A DNA stretch of 64,000 bases from Salvia splendens (GCF_004379255.2 NC_056049.1:3224001-3288000), one strand, 5' to 3'; positions 48,623-63,050 are shown, counted from the first letter of the stretch. A program made the numbers and translations. Notes: a model not told the origin generated them from the letters alone.

Positions 48623-50514
48623 GGCCACCTGCAACGCGTCACGCGGGTGGCTCGTAACCCATCACGCCGGGACGAGACGGCGGCGAGACGCGTTGCAGCG
48701 TCCCAGCTCGTCCCCAGCCCGCCGAGCGTCCCGTCCCGCCGAGACGGATGGCGAGCCGTCTCGCCAAGCGCCGGCGCCATGCGTGACGCCCACTCGCCGC
48801 CCGCGAGTGAGCATCGTCACGCTGACGCAATAAATCATTTTTTTTAATTCGAATTTAAAAAAATTAAAAAATAAAAAATTGAAAAACGGTAATACTACCG
48901 TTTTTCTTTTTTTTTTATTATTTTATTTTTTTACTCTATAAATACTCCTAATTCATCCTCATTTCACACACATCTATTCTTCCCAAATCATCACCATTTC
49001 CTCTCCAATTTTCATCTAACATCTTATCACAAAATGTCTGGCAATGAAAACTCTGGCAGTGGCGGCTCCGGCGGGTTTGACATCAACGCGTTCAGCGACT
49101 AGGGGGCATGTACAATATCCTGGGTGGTGGTTCCGGTTCGTCGACGTCGGGCACCCAGGGTTCGTCGACGCCGGGGGTACCAACCACCCCATTTTGATGT
49201 GGATGCATACGCCCGTCTCTCTGCCCCGAGGTATTCGCAGGGATTATCCCAGATTCGGGAGGATTATTCGATTGAACCCACTCCGGAAGGAGACCGAGGT
49301 GGTGGAGGAGGCCGGGGCAGTGGAAGCTTCAGGGCGGAGGCGGAGGCGGACGAGGAGGAGAATTTAGGTCGGCATCCTTACAGCCACAAGGAAACGCTGG
49401 CCGTGTACAATGCCTGGATCAGCGTCTCGTACGATCCCATTGTCGGGAATCAACAATCCCGGAAGTGCTTCTGGAAAAAGGTCACCGAGGCCTACCACGA
49501 TATTAAGCCGAAGGGGTCCCGCCATCGCACATATAAGATGCTCCGCACTCACTTTGACCGAGTCGGCAGAGAGGTAAAAAAATTCTGCGCCATCTACAAG
49601 AGTGAAGCGGCTCATTACCAAAGCGGAGCCACGGGAGCCGACATCTGAAGTTGGCTTTGCGATTCTACTTCGACGACACCGGCAAACAATTCAAACATGT
49701 CGATGTTTGGGAGGTCGTCAAAGACGAGGAAAGGTGGGTTGCGGTGTCCGGTCCAGCTCAGGCTCGACCTCGAAGTGCACGAAGCACACGGCGGGTGGCC
49801 AATACTCGTCTAGTGAGGGCAGTTCGGGCAGCGCCGCACAAGAGTTTGCCTCGCAGGAGGTTGAGGGCACGGCAGACGATGTCGGGGGGTCCTCCCGTGG
49901 GCGCCGTCGGCCGCAAGGGAGAAATGCGGCGAAAGCGGCTAGAGGGAGGAGGGGCCGAGCCGAACCAAGCCAGGCGGGCTCGGGGGCACCCTCGAACTCC
50001 CTAATGTCCATGCACATGACCGTCACAATGGCGGACACTTCCCGCATGACGTCTCCCCAATACCAAGCCTATCTTGCCGGAATTGAGTTTATGGCAAGAC
50101 AACTTGGTATTCCGTCTCCAGGTGGCTTCAGTGCACCTCCACCGCCTTCGGGGAGTAGTTTTTTTTTATTTTCTATAAAATTGTATTTTAAATTATGTAA
50201 TTTTTATTTTTTTAGGATTTTAATTATGTGTTTGTTTTATTTTTTTGAATTTTAAGTTGTATTTTTATTTTATATTGTAGTTTTATTTTATTTAATGAAG
50301 TGTGTTTTTATTAATTGAATTTGTTGGAAATAAAAATAAAAAATGAAATTGAATGAATAGTAATTTAAGAAACGATTAAGGGACGGATAAGAGATGGAGG
50401 GTTGCAGGTTCCTTCCCTTAGTTAAGAGATGCAGTAAAAAAGTATAGTGAGGCCCAAGAATAGTAATTTAAGAGACGGTTAAGGAACGAATAAGAGACAG
50501 CGTTGCAGATGGCC
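48623..50514 (+). mobile_element. Harbinger-like element B carrying only an ORF1-like gene
   Basis: 1892 bp with TTA duplicated (48620-48622, 50515-50517) and ends GGCCACCTGCAACGCG / GGCCATCTGCAACGCT. Same family as element A (19187-21033) in the opposite orientation. It encodes one Myb/SANT-like protein and no transposase, so it is non-autonomous. Nested in the MITE 48549-50661. Confidence 0.8.
49034..50255 (+). pseudogene. Harbinger ORF1-like (Myb/SANT DNA-binding) protein, broken
   Basis: Starts MSGNENSGSGGSGGFDINAF and reaches a stop where element A has Trp (GDWG to SD-stop). Downstream it continues through shifts with HPYSHKETLAVYNAWISV, VGNQQSRKCFWKKV, KMLRTHFDRVGREVKKFC, FYFDDTGKQFKHVDVWEVV and SMHMTVTMADTSRMTSPQYQ. 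The last part (49946-50255) ends AYLAGIEFMARQLGIPSPG. The domain order is that of the Myb-like companion protein of PIF/Harbinger transposons. At least one stop and two shifts; inactive. Confidence 0.7.
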
Positions 50515-50665
50515 TTAGCGGTCAGATGACAAGTCATACCTTCCGAACTAATTTGTACTGTTTATTGTTTTTATTCCGAATAATTATAAAATTCACCCCA
50601 CCCCACCTGCTGGTACGCCTTGATCGGCGTGGTGGCCCCAAACCCCCCACAGCGAATGCTCTAAC

Positions 50666-51191
50666 TGTTGAGAAAACCGGGTAATTTTCTCTCAAATAGT
50701 GAAATGAACCGATTCAGTAATTTCAGAGTTAACCCAATGGGGTCTACTCGATAAAATTACTTCTCCAAATAAATTCTTTGGAAAGACTGGCGAGGACACT
50801 GTCCCTCTTAAATACCAGATTCCTAACAGAATTTATCAGTCGGTGTATTTATCACAATATAAAAACACCCAAAAGAACCGTACAAAACACTACTACCAAA
50901 CCCGCAAATAATATTGAATACAATATCACAACAGAAAATAAAACCAGAAATAAATGCGGAACAAAATAAATAATAAAGAAAGAACACACCCGAAACTTTG
51001 ATAACGGAGTTCGGCCAAATTGCCTACGTCTCCGAGCACCCTCTGCAGAGCCCGTTATATTTAGACGGAGAAGAGATTACAAATTTGGGATGATTACAAA
51101 TGAGGGGGGGAGTTCCTTTTATAAGGCAACTTACCCCTCCAACTATTAACTCCCACCGATGTGGGAATTTAAAATCTGTCAAATTTCAACA
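50666..51191 (-). repeat. Copia-2 3' LTR
   Basis: 526 bp, ends TGTTGAG...TTCAACA as read on the plus strand. Seven G in the run near 51103. Confidence 0.95.
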
Positions 51192-51281
51192 AATCTCCAC
51201 CTTGACAAAATTTCAAATTCCACCGAACACAAATCTTCTCCACCAAAACAAACGACTCGCGGTGCTTTCATATTGGCGCAG

Positions 51282-54200
51282 TCAAGCGCCAGCTCCAAAT
51301 CGCAGAATATTAACCAAGTCCAAACAATGTTCAAACTTGGCTCTCGTTACCACCTTAGTCAACATATCTACAGGATTCTCCAAAGTTGGAACCTTTCTGA
51401 TGACAATTTCCTCTTCTTCAAGAATTTCCCGCACAAAATGATAGCGAACATCAATGTGCTTCGTCCTTGCATGAAAGACCTGATTCTTTGCTAAATGAAT
51501 AGCACTCTGGCTGTCAGAATATACTTCAAGTTGTTTCTGGCCAACACCCAATTCTTTCAGCAACCCATGAAGCCAAATTGCCTCCTTCACAGCTTCAGTA
51601 ATGGCCATGTACTCTGCCTCTGTCGTAGACAAAGCTACCGTTGACTGCAAGGTAGACTTCCAACTAATAGGCGCACTCGCTAAAGTGAACAAATAGCCCG
51701 TTGTAGATCTTCGCTTATCCAAATCACCAGCATAGTCGGAATCACAATATCCAACTGCAAAATGACCAAGTGATTTATCCTGCTCAAACAACAGACCAAT
51801 ATCTACAGTATCTTTTATATACCGCAGAATCTATTTCACTGCTTGCCAATGACCCTTTCCTGGATCATGCATGTATCTGCTCACAGTACCAACGGCCTGT
51901 GAAATGTCTGGTCTTGTACACACCATTGCATACATCAAGCTTCCAACTGCGTTAGCATAGGGAACCTTCGCCATATATTCTCGCTCATCTTCCGTATTTG
52001 GCGATAACTGAGAACTAAGTTTCAAATGAGGAGCAAGTGGGGTACTTACAGGTTTGGAATCATCATTTATACCAAAACGCTGTAGTACTTTGGTCAAATA
52101 CTGCTTCTGTGTCAGCCAAAGCTTGCCCCCTTCTCTATCTCTTGTTATCTCCATGCCGAGAATCTTCTTGGCTTCCCCCAAATCCTTCATCTCGAACTCT
52201 TTACTCAACTGAGCCTTCAATCTGTCAATTTCAACTTGGCTCTTTGATGCTATCAGCATATCATCAACGTATAAGAGTAGGTAGATGTAGGAACCATCTT
52301 GAAGTCTGCGCAAATACACACAGTGGTCGTATTTGCTTCTTGTGTACATCTGATCCTTCATAAACTTGTCAAACCGTTTGTACCACTGTCTTGAAGACTG
52401 CTTCAATCCGTACAACGATTTGTTCAACTTGCAAACCCAATTTTCTTTACCAGTAACCTTGAATCCCTCCGGTTGGGTCATATAGATTTCCTCCTTCAGA
52501 TCACCGTGTAAAAACGCGGTCTTCACATCAAGTTGAGCTAGCTCCAAATTCAACTGCGCTACCAAAGCCAACAAAATTCTAATGGAGGAATGTTTAACAA
52601 CAGGAGAAAATACCTCATTGTAATCAATTCACTCCTTCTGGGCGTAGCCTTTAGCTACCAATCTTGCTTTGTAGCGAACATCATTTCTGTCAGGAAATCC
52701 CTCTTTTTTTTGCAAAAACCCATTTACATCCAATTGCCTTCCTGCCTTTCGGCAATGGCATCAGCTTCCATGTCTTGTTCTTCTGAAGAGATTGCATCTC
52801 TTCTTCCAAAGCACCTTTCCAACCATCGCTTTCTGAACTTTCAATAGCTTTCGAAAAGATACATGGAACATCATCAACAACTGGAAGCGCATATGCTACC
52901 ATATCCGCAAATCGAGCAGGTTTCTTATTTTCCCGCCTCGTTCGCCTAACTGCAATTGGCTCTGATTGCTGCGAAGGTTCTTGGGGTGGAACCTCTTCAT
53001 CATCTGACTCTTCTTCTTCCGTAGGAGATTCATTTGTGGTGTTCGTAGTTGGGATCACAACTGCTTCTTCGAACTCCACCTGCTTCGGTGTATACTCCAC
53101 CTGCTGCGAAGTATCACTACTATTTAGATTTACCTTATTCAACATGGAAGATTCATCAAAGGTAACATCCCTACTTACAATCGTCTTCTTAGACTCCAAA
53201 CACCATAACCGATATCCTTTAACACCAGCACTGAAACCCATAAACAAAGCCTTCTTTGCACGTGGATCCAACTTTGATTCAGTCACATGATAATATGCAA
53301 TAGAACCAAAAATACGCAAAGAATCATAATCAGTTGCTGGTTTACCGGACCATACCTCTAAAGGAGTCTTGCCATCAATGGCAGAACATGGCAAACGATT
53401 GACAATGTGTTGAGCGTATGTGATGGCCTCAGCCCAAAATTTTCTGTCTAGCCCAGCATTAGACAGCATACAACGAACTTTCTCCACTAGTGTTCGATTC
53501 ATACGCTCTGACACTCCATTCTGCTGTGGTGTATTTCTCACTGTGAAGTGCCGAACTATGCCACACTTCTGGCATACATCTTGGAAAGGATCACTCTTGT
53601 ACTCTCCACCGTTATCAGATCGGAGAACCTTGATCTTCCTCCCCATCGGATTTTCAACTTGAGCTTTCCATTTCAGAAAAATCCCAAGGACTTCATTTTT
53701 GCTCTTCATAGTGTACACCCAAACTCTCCTGGAAAAATCATCAACAAAAGTGACAAAATAGTGTCTACCTCCAAGTGACGGAGTCTTGGCAGGTCCCCAC
53801 ACATCTGAGTTCACGTAATCCAGAATTCCCTTCGTATTATGGATTGCAGTGCCAAATTTCACTCTTCGTTGTTTTCCCAGAACACAATGCTCGCAAAACT
53901 CTAATTTGCAAGACTTCGTACCTTTAAATAATCCTTGCTTGGCGAGAATTTGCAATGATCTCTCACCAGCATGTCCCAATCGCAAATGCCAAAGCTTCGT
54001 CGCCTCTGCATCCTTCTTATTACTCGAAGTTGCAGTTGCTACTGTCCCAACAACTGTACTACCTTGGTAGTAATACAAATTGTTCTTCCTCACACCTTTC
54101 AGCATCACCAATGCTCCTGAAGTTGCTTTAAGAATTCCATCTCGCATCATCACAACTAGGCCTTTAGATTCTAAGGCCCCCAATGAGATGAGATTCTTCT

Positions 54201-55293
54201 TCAACTGGGGCACGTACCGCACATCCTTCAAAATTCTAGTGGATCCATCCTGATTCCGTAGCTTGATTGAGCCTATCCCGACTGTCTTACATGGACTGTC
54301 ATTCCCCATGTAAACAAGTCCGCCATTGAGTTCTTCGAAATCAAAGAACCACTCCCTGATGGGACACATATGATAGGTGCAACCTGAATCCAATATCCAC
54401 TCGTCTGGATGCGATGTTGAAGGTGAAACCGTCAAAGAACAATCTGACTCCGCATCATTTTTGCATTCAGCAACATTTGCATCTTGCGAAGCCTTTTCTT
54501 TCTTCTTCAACTTTGGGCAGTCTTTCTTCCAATGTCCTTTCTCATAACAGAAAGCACACTCATCTTTGGCAACTCGCCTTTTCGATTTGGACCTTCCTCT
54601 TCTCTCCTTTGATCGGCCTTGTTGACGACCTCTTGCCACTAATGCTTCATCTGTAACTGCTTTGCCTTTCATTTTATCTGTCTTTCGCAATTCATGACTA
54701 TACAAAGCAGAACATACAGTATCTAAAGACACATTCTCTTTACCGTGGAGTAATGTGGTCTCCAGATGTTCAAATTCATCAGGTAGAGACGACAACAACA
54801 TCAATGCCAGATCCTCATCCTCAAATTTCACATCTAAATTTAGCAGGTCTGCTACTATTTGGTTAAACAAAGTAGTGTGTTCATTCATAGTGGTACCTGG
54901 TCGGTATTCAAATCGGAACAACCTTTTCTTCATAAGGAGCTTATTCTGACCACTCTTCTTCAGAAATTTGTCCTCCAGTGTCTTCCACAATCTATGTGCA
55001 GAAGTCTCATTCTTGATAGCATACTTCTGCTCCCTGGACAGACACGATCGAATTGTTCCACAAGCTAACCGATTTATGGTACTCCAATCTTTATCATCTA
55101 TATCTTCTGGTTTCTTTTCTTCAATGGCAATGTCAAGACCCTGCTGGAAAAGAGAGTCTAGAACCTCTCCCTGCCACATACCAAAATGGCCAGTACCGTC
55201 AAATATCTCCACCGTCAATTTCATATTTGACAGTGGAAACCTCGACCACGATGACGAAGAACTAGCCTTGTTTTCTTGATCATTACCCGCCAT
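51282..55293 (-). pseudogene. Copia-2 gag-pol, nearly intact
   Basis: The first frame (52690-55293, 867 aa) begins MAGNDQENKASSSSSWSRF. It contains the gag region, a CCHC knuckle (CAFCYEKGHWKKDC), protease with the normal active site (WILDSGCTYHM), the GAG-pre-integrase motif (LWHLRLGHAG), the integrase core (SDNGGEYKSD, TPQQNGVSERMN) and the start of reverse transcriptase (GCKWVFAKK). One extra A in a run near 52710 shifts the frame. After an in-frame stop near 52628 the reverse transcriptase continues (QLDVKTAFLHGDL, LLYVDDMLIA), then another stop near 51837 (a Trp codon changed) and RNase H ([17 protein letters not shown]). Three small lesions only; not functional as written. It fits a recent insertion. 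Confidence 0.9.
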
Positions 55294-55367
55294 TACAGAC
55301 TCAAAATAAAGTATTCAATATTACAAACAAACAGAACCAAGGACGAACCTTTGGCTCTGATACCACT

Positions 55368-55892
55368 TGTTGAGAAAACCGGGTAATTTTCTCTCAAATA
55401 GTGAAATGAACCGATTCAGTAATTTCAGAGTTAACCCAATGGGGTCTACTCGATAAAATTACTTTTCCAAATAAATTCTTTGGAAAGACTGGCGAGGACA
55501 CTGTCCCTCTTAAATACCAGATTCCTAACAGAATTTATCAGTCGGTGTATTTATCACAATATAAAAACACCCAAAAGAACCGTACAAAACACTACTACCA
55601 AACCCGCAAATAATATTGAATACAATATCACAACAGAAAATAAAACCAGAAATAAATGCGGAACAAAATAAATAATAAAGAAAGAACACACCCGAAACTT
55701 TGATAACGGAGTTCGGCCAAATTGCCTACGTCTCCGAGCACCCTCTGCAGAGCCCGTTATATTTAGACGGAGAAGAGATTACAAATTTGGGATGATTACA
55801 AATGAGGGGGGAGTTCCTTTTATAAGGCAACTTACCCCTCCAACTATTAACTCCCACCGATGTGGGAATTTAAAATCTGTCAAATTTCAACA
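55368..55892 (-). repeat. Copia-2 5' LTR
   Basis: 525 bp, near-identical to 50666-51191; six G in the run near 55805. Confidence 0.95.
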
Positions 55893-56593
55893 CTAACTTA
55901 ACTCAAGGGCTTATCTTAATACACCCTGAACAGAATCTAACCATATTTTTAACATAAGGAAGAGAGTACGATTACCTGACGGTGTAAGAGGAGGCGGAGG
56001 AACAAACTCTAGTTCCCGAAGCCTAGTTTCATTGTAAAACGGAGTGGACTCAAACCGAACATAACAACTGGGCCTGAGGACTCTAGCCCCTCTTTTCCCA
56101 TCACAGCATCGCGGTATTTCTGAAATGGCACCGACCAAACAACTATTACAATACTCCGATGTCAAATCCGGGCTGCACTAAACCATACCGAAAGTCGTTT
56201 GATAATCGGGTCCAGTTGTATAGTCAGCTGCCACCTTTATCGTAGACGAGCCGCCTGCGGCTCGTCTACTAAGATTATTGAGCAACGCTCTCATAGCCTC
56301 TCTAAACCGCTCCGGACTCATCACGTTTCTGCACTAATCACTCAGTATGCGGGAGCAGTCGCCAGAGTCCCGTAGACGGTAGCATTCGAGTATCGCAATG
56401 TGCAATCAGCATCCCAGGGATGCCCTCCTTCTGAACCGGGCACGAGTCCACGAGATTGGCTCCGGAGCTGGACGTCACAGTGTGAGGGCGTTGACTCGGT
56501 CGGGTACCTGCCCGGCCGAGGCGTTGTAGAAGCCGTCATTGTCGATGTTGGTAGAGAGAGAAGAGAGAGTGGCGTTGAGGTTAGCGCTGTATG

Positions 56594-57142
56594 CAGTGGC
56601 GGATCCAGACATTTTAAGCTGGGGGTACAAAATTTCGTGCTCCCTCCGTCCCAAGATCATAGACTCGTTTCTTTTGGCACAAGAATTTAGGAGGTGTTAT
56701 TTAATGGTGTAAGTAGGGTTGGTAATAAAGTAGATTTTTACTATAAATAGAAATGACTCAAGTATGTTGAGACACTCCAAAGTGGTACACGAGTCTAATA
56801 TCTTGGGATGGAGAGAGTAATAAATAAACATGCAACATATAAAAAATAATACATTAAAATATAAACAAGCTAAAATTAATTATGTATATATACAAGTATA
56901 AACTAACACAAAGAACATAATAAAAACTTACAACAAAATAGATTCAAGATAACAATCTACGAATAAAAAAATGTAAGTACATAAGTATACATATAAAAAA
57001 CAGAAATAGAGTCAACAACGAGACTCGATCTTTAGCCTCCGCTTCAAGAAAGTGGCTTGCCAACCACTACACCACCAATCCTTTCTGTAATATTTATCTC
57101 AAAACTATATTACATACACAAAATATGGGGGCTCCGCCAGTG
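56594..57142. mobile_element. hAT-type non-autonomous element in exon 1 of psi8
   Basis: The ends CAGTGGCGGA and (inverse) CACTGGCGGA are flanked by the 8-bp duplication GCTGTATG (56586-56593 and 57143-57150). Eight-base duplications are the hAT hallmark. Removing the element and one GCTGTATG rejoins the start of the mature CRK ectodomain (SNSAYSANLN) in frame. No transposase. A Stowaway-like MITE lies near its left end. Confidence 0.88.
56640..56817. mobile_element. Stowaway-like MITE nested in the hAT element
   Basis: The inverted ends CTCCCTCCGTCCCAAGAT and the inverse of ATCTTGGGATGGAGAGAG enclose 178 bp; TA follows on the right only. Confidence 0.75.
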
Positions 57143-57542
57143 GCTGTATGCGCTGTTGCTGGCGTGATTGCCGTTGCTGCGCAAATGGTTTGGCCCAAGG
57201 CTAAAAGATCTGTCTGCATCAACAGCACCAACAACCCCACCAACAATCTTTCGTAACTCATATTTAGAACATAAGCTGAGAACTGTTGAATGCAATTTTT
57301 GATCAAGTTTCTGTTTTTACATTGCCTTATTAAATCGTGAGTTTTATACTCCTATTAGTGTAGTACTCCATTTAACTGGGCACCTTTATTAAATTATTAC
57401 TACTACCTTGAACTTTACAAAGCAATTGAATTTGTCGCAGCGAGGATGAAATGTTCACCCGTGTGGTGCTAACCGGTGGAAACAAGCTTTTATACTTTTA
57501 TAAAGACTTAAAGAATCAATAGCTGAAAAACAATAAATGGTA

Positions 57543-58034
57543 CTCCCTCCATCCCTTATAATTTGTCGCCTTTTGACCCGGCACTTATAATTTGTTGCCT
57601 TTTGACCCAGCACGGGTTTTAAAAAATATATAATAAAAAGTGGATTGAAAAAGTTAATGGGATGTGGGTCCTACTTTTATATACTCCCTCTGTCCTATTA
57701 GAAATGAAACGTTTTCCTTTTTGGTCTGTCCCATTAAAAATGAAACGTTTCTAAAAATGGAAACAATACTCTTTCTACTTTTTCTTCTCTCTTACTTTAC
57801 TCTCTCTTCATTAACTCACAAAACAACACTACATAAAATCTCGTGCCGAAAAGCAAATGTTGCATATTTAATGGGACGGAGGGAGTATTAGTTTTATAAC
57901 AAAATGTGAATGAGAATGAGTTAGTGGAAAATAGAGCGTGAAATTCACTGCCAAAAATGTTAAAAATGAAAGGTGATAAATATTTTGGGAATGACGAAAA
58001 TGGAAATAAGTGACAAATTTTCGGATAGAGAGAG
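57543..58034. mobile_element. Stowaway-type MITE (outer)
   Basis: Flanked by TA (57541-57542, 58035-58036), with ends CTCCCTCCATCCC and the inverse of CGGATAGAGAGAG, continuing as 'aatttgtc' on both arms. A second MITE is inserted in its middle. Confidence 0.8.
57684..57885. mobile_element. Stowaway-type MITE (inner, nested)
   Basis: 202 bp between TA duplications (57682-57683, 57886-57887), with ends CTCCCTCTGTCC / CTCCCTCCGTCC and arms reading 'aatgaaacg'-like and 'aaatgttgc'. Removing it restores the outer element's 'cttttatattagttttata' stretch. Confidence 0.82.
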
Positions 58035-58284
58035 TATCATCTCGTATGTTGCAACAAAATACCATTCATTCGAAGATATAAAATCTCAAATATGTCCAAA
58101 AAAAGATCATTGCAAATAATGTACAAAAATCCCTCCGTCTGATACCAAGAGTCCTAATTTGCCATTTTAGTATATCCAAGTTTTGAAATCTCAATTAATT
58201 TTTACTATCAATAATAAGTACCTCTCATATTCCAAAACTTCATTCAAGTCATATTTTATTAACCGACAATTATATATAAATATA

Positions 58285-58772
58285 AGGTTGTGATCAATTG
58301 AGATTTTTTAGCCTAATTGATAATTGAGATGCATTATCAGCCATTCATTTTTATTAAATGAATGGTCCTGAATTTGTCATATGAAAAATATTTTTAGATT
58401 AATTAATTATGAAAGGGCAGAATGGTAATTTATGGTACATTTTATTCAATAAATATTTTTTAAATTTTATTTTTAAATTTTATTTTAATTTTTTTACATT
58501 TTTTTGTCAACTACATATACAATTCATGTCAACTACACACATATAATGTCAACTACATATACAAGTCATGTCAACTATACACATATAATGTCAACTATAA
58601 GTTGTTGACATTTGATGGGCAGACTATTGACATTTGATGTGAAGGCTATTGACGATAATATCCCTGAGTTGACATAATCTACTTGAAGTTTTCAAAAATG
58701 TTGTGGATGAGTGGCTGAAAATGTATCTCAATTATCAATTAAGCTAAAAAAATCTCAATCTAACATGACCCA
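58285..58772. mobile_element. Mutator-like MITE with long inverted repeats
   Basis: ATAAATATA is duplicated (58276-58284 and 58773-58781, 9 bp). The arms share 'attgagatttttttagc' and 'taattgataattgagat' in inverse orientation over about 45 bases. The middle has several 'tgtcaactac' repeats. No coding capacity. Confidence 0.7.
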
Positions 58773-58781
58773 ATAAATATA

Positions 58782-59387
58782 TATATCATGCGGCGTTTGA
58801 CAGGGTAAAATGATGGGAAACTTCCCAAACCTTGTCTCTTACAATTCTAACCATCTGTACCATAAAATAAAGTAGTGAAGGGAAGGTAGACCAAGTCTGC
58901 ACTCACAAATCATTCACATGAAATTTTCTTTTCGTTTAGCAAAGCCTATATTGGACACGTTACTTGCTAATATTAACGACTCCGTGTAAATTTAAAAAGT
59001 CATAGTTTAGCAAACCAATAAAAACACTAGCTAAATTAAAATCTGCGTAAATGAAAAAAGTACTCCGTGAATCATTCAACCAAAAAATTAATTAAATATT
59101 ATATTAACTGAAATGTAAAGCTTAATTAAATAAAACCCCTCACAATTAAAATACATACTATAAACTAATTACATCATAATAATAACAAGTGCTATACTCC
59201 TTCCGCTCCCACTAACTGTCTCAACCTTTTTGCAAGAATAGTTGACTGGTGATAGTTATAAGAAAATTACTTGAATTTATTATAAAAATAAGAGGAAAAA
59301 TTAATTGGAATTTGTGTCCTAATTTTAGATATTAATCTTATTATACCTAGGAGTATAATGAGCTAGTCAAAAAAATGAAATGAAATA
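58782..59387. other. AT-rich DNA upstream of the intact CRK, with a possible small MITE
   Basis: No gene. A TA-flanked block at 59197-59353 begins CTCCTTCCGCTCCC and ends CTAGGAG; only the first bases of its ends match, so it is a weak Stowaway candidate. Confidence 0.4.
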
Positions 59388-59681
59388 CTCCCCCCATTCC
59401 AAGAGTCATTTATTTCCGTCAATCTCACAATAAGTCATATTTCATTTTTTCCATAAATGATAAGTAGATCACACATTCCACTAACTTATTTCACAGTCAT
59501 ATTTTATTATAGAACTACTGTACATGTGAGATCCACAATCTACTTACTTATTTCAACTCAATTTTCATTATATTTTTTAAAGCACGTACTCACACTAAAT
59601 AGGACTTCTATTGTGGGAGTAATTAACAAGGATCAAAATAAAAAGTCAAAATAAGGAGTATTTAACATGGACACGAGGAAG
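59388..59681. mobile_element. Stowaway-like MITE next to the intact CRK start
   Basis: Flanked by TA (59386-59387, 59682-59683), with ends CTCCCCCCATTCC and the inverse of GGACACGAGGAAG; 294 bp, no coding capacity. Its right end is about 110 bp upstream of the predicted start codon at 59792, so it probably lies in the promoter or 5' UTR. Confidence 0.65.
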
Positions 59682-59791
59682 TAATAAATTAATCAGTCCT
59701 GTCCAGTTTCCGAATGGTGTCGAGAGCCACTGCATTCCTGCATTCATCGATCTCCCAAAGTCCATATCTTAACACTATATCATTTCTTGCC

Positions 59792-62267
<2,476 letters not shown>

Positions 62268-62734
62268 GACGATACTTTGCGTAGAGAATTCTTGTTGAAT
62301 GTTTGGGTAAATAAAGAGTATTTATATCAGTGTAGGAATGAACTACACAAATGCATGTATCCATACGAGTAGTACATAATAGTAATAGTAGTAGATGGAT
62401 TATTTAATTGTTCATGAATCTAGAAAATATATTAATCTCCAATACTCTTTCTACTAGTAATATCTTCCTAGGTTACTCCAAATATGTCACACTAATGTAT
62501 TTTGATACAGACTTAGTGTATTTAGATATTTGAACTTATTGGTCTTGTGTATTTTGGTATTTGAACTTGTTGGTATTGTAATGCAAGCTGACCAGCATAG
62601 CATGGCATGTCAGTGTATTGTAATGCAAGCTGACCAGCATTGCGTGGCACCAAATCTGCCATTTTTGATATTTTGATAATGCTATTTTTTTATTCACAGT
62701 TTTTATTATATATATTTAATAATATATAATATGG
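62268..62734. other. 3' flank of the intact CRK
   Basis: The first 130 bases are copied, in inverse orientation, at 33540-33680. There is a near-duplicated stretch at 62583-62640 ('aatgcaagctgaccagcat' twice). No gene. Confidence 0.55.
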
Positions 62735-63050
62735 GGAGCGTTATTCTCCTATTCATCCCTTAGATCCTTTATTCTTCTTAATATGAGCCGTTAGATCTCA
62801 TTCATCAACGGTCCAGATGATCTGCATTATTACAATGTAATGGTGCATTATTAGTCGGTGTGCATTATTCAACTAAAAATCTGCATTATTACACTATAAT
62901 GGTGCATTATTAGTCGGTGTGCATTATTCAACTGAAAATATGCATTATTAAATGACACGTGGCACTAATCTAATCGTCGGATGACAAAATCGTGGGGCTG
63001 AGATCAAGAAGGAAAAAGGAGAAAATATGCAAAAAGGAAATGAATACATC
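62735..63050. repeat. Unclassified repeat with two tandem 59-bp units
   Basis: Units 62822-62880 and 62881-62939 differ at only a few positions and share 'ggtgcattattagtcggtgt'. The surrounding block ('ggggagcgttattctcc', 'acacgtggcac') looks like a non-autonomous DNA transposon, but I cannot set its ends. Confidence 0.55.

Larger units (their letters stand above)
48549..50661. mobile_element. Small Harbinger-like MITE, host of element B
   Basis: The ends GGGCATCCACAGTGG and the inverse of CCACAGCGAATGCTC are flanked by TAA on both sides (48546-48548, 50662-50664). Without the nested element B its own length is about 218 bp. It sits in intron 1 of psi8. Confidence 0.7.
50666..55892 (-). mobile_element. 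Copia-2 LTR retrotransposon
   Basis: 5227 bp, minus orientation. LTRs 50666-51191 and 55368-55892 differ by eye at a G-run length and one C/T. CTAAC is duplicated (50661-50665, 55893-55897). The primer site for tRNA-Met is the inverse of 'ggctctgataccact' beside the right LTR; the purine tract is the inverse of 'atctccacctt' beside the left LTR. The gag-pol order is that of Ty1/copia and nearly complete. It inserted exactly at the edge of the MITE 48549-50661, inside intron 1 of psi8. Confidence 0.95.

Noticed and set aside
50778..50969. A 63-aa open frame present twice (also 55480-55671)
   Set aside because: It lies in both LTRs of copia-2 and is antisense to the element; duplication is due to the LTR, not to coding selection.
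57000..57085. tRNA-like words ('actcgatc', 'aaccactacaccacc') in the hAT element
   Set aside because: They are not in tRNA spacing, and they lie inside a clearly bounded transposon.
58500..58620. Regularly spaced 'tgtcaactac' words resembling an array
   Set aside because: Spacing and spacer content are irregular, and the block lies between the inverted ends of a MITE. It is not a CRISPR array, which would also not be expected in a plant genome.
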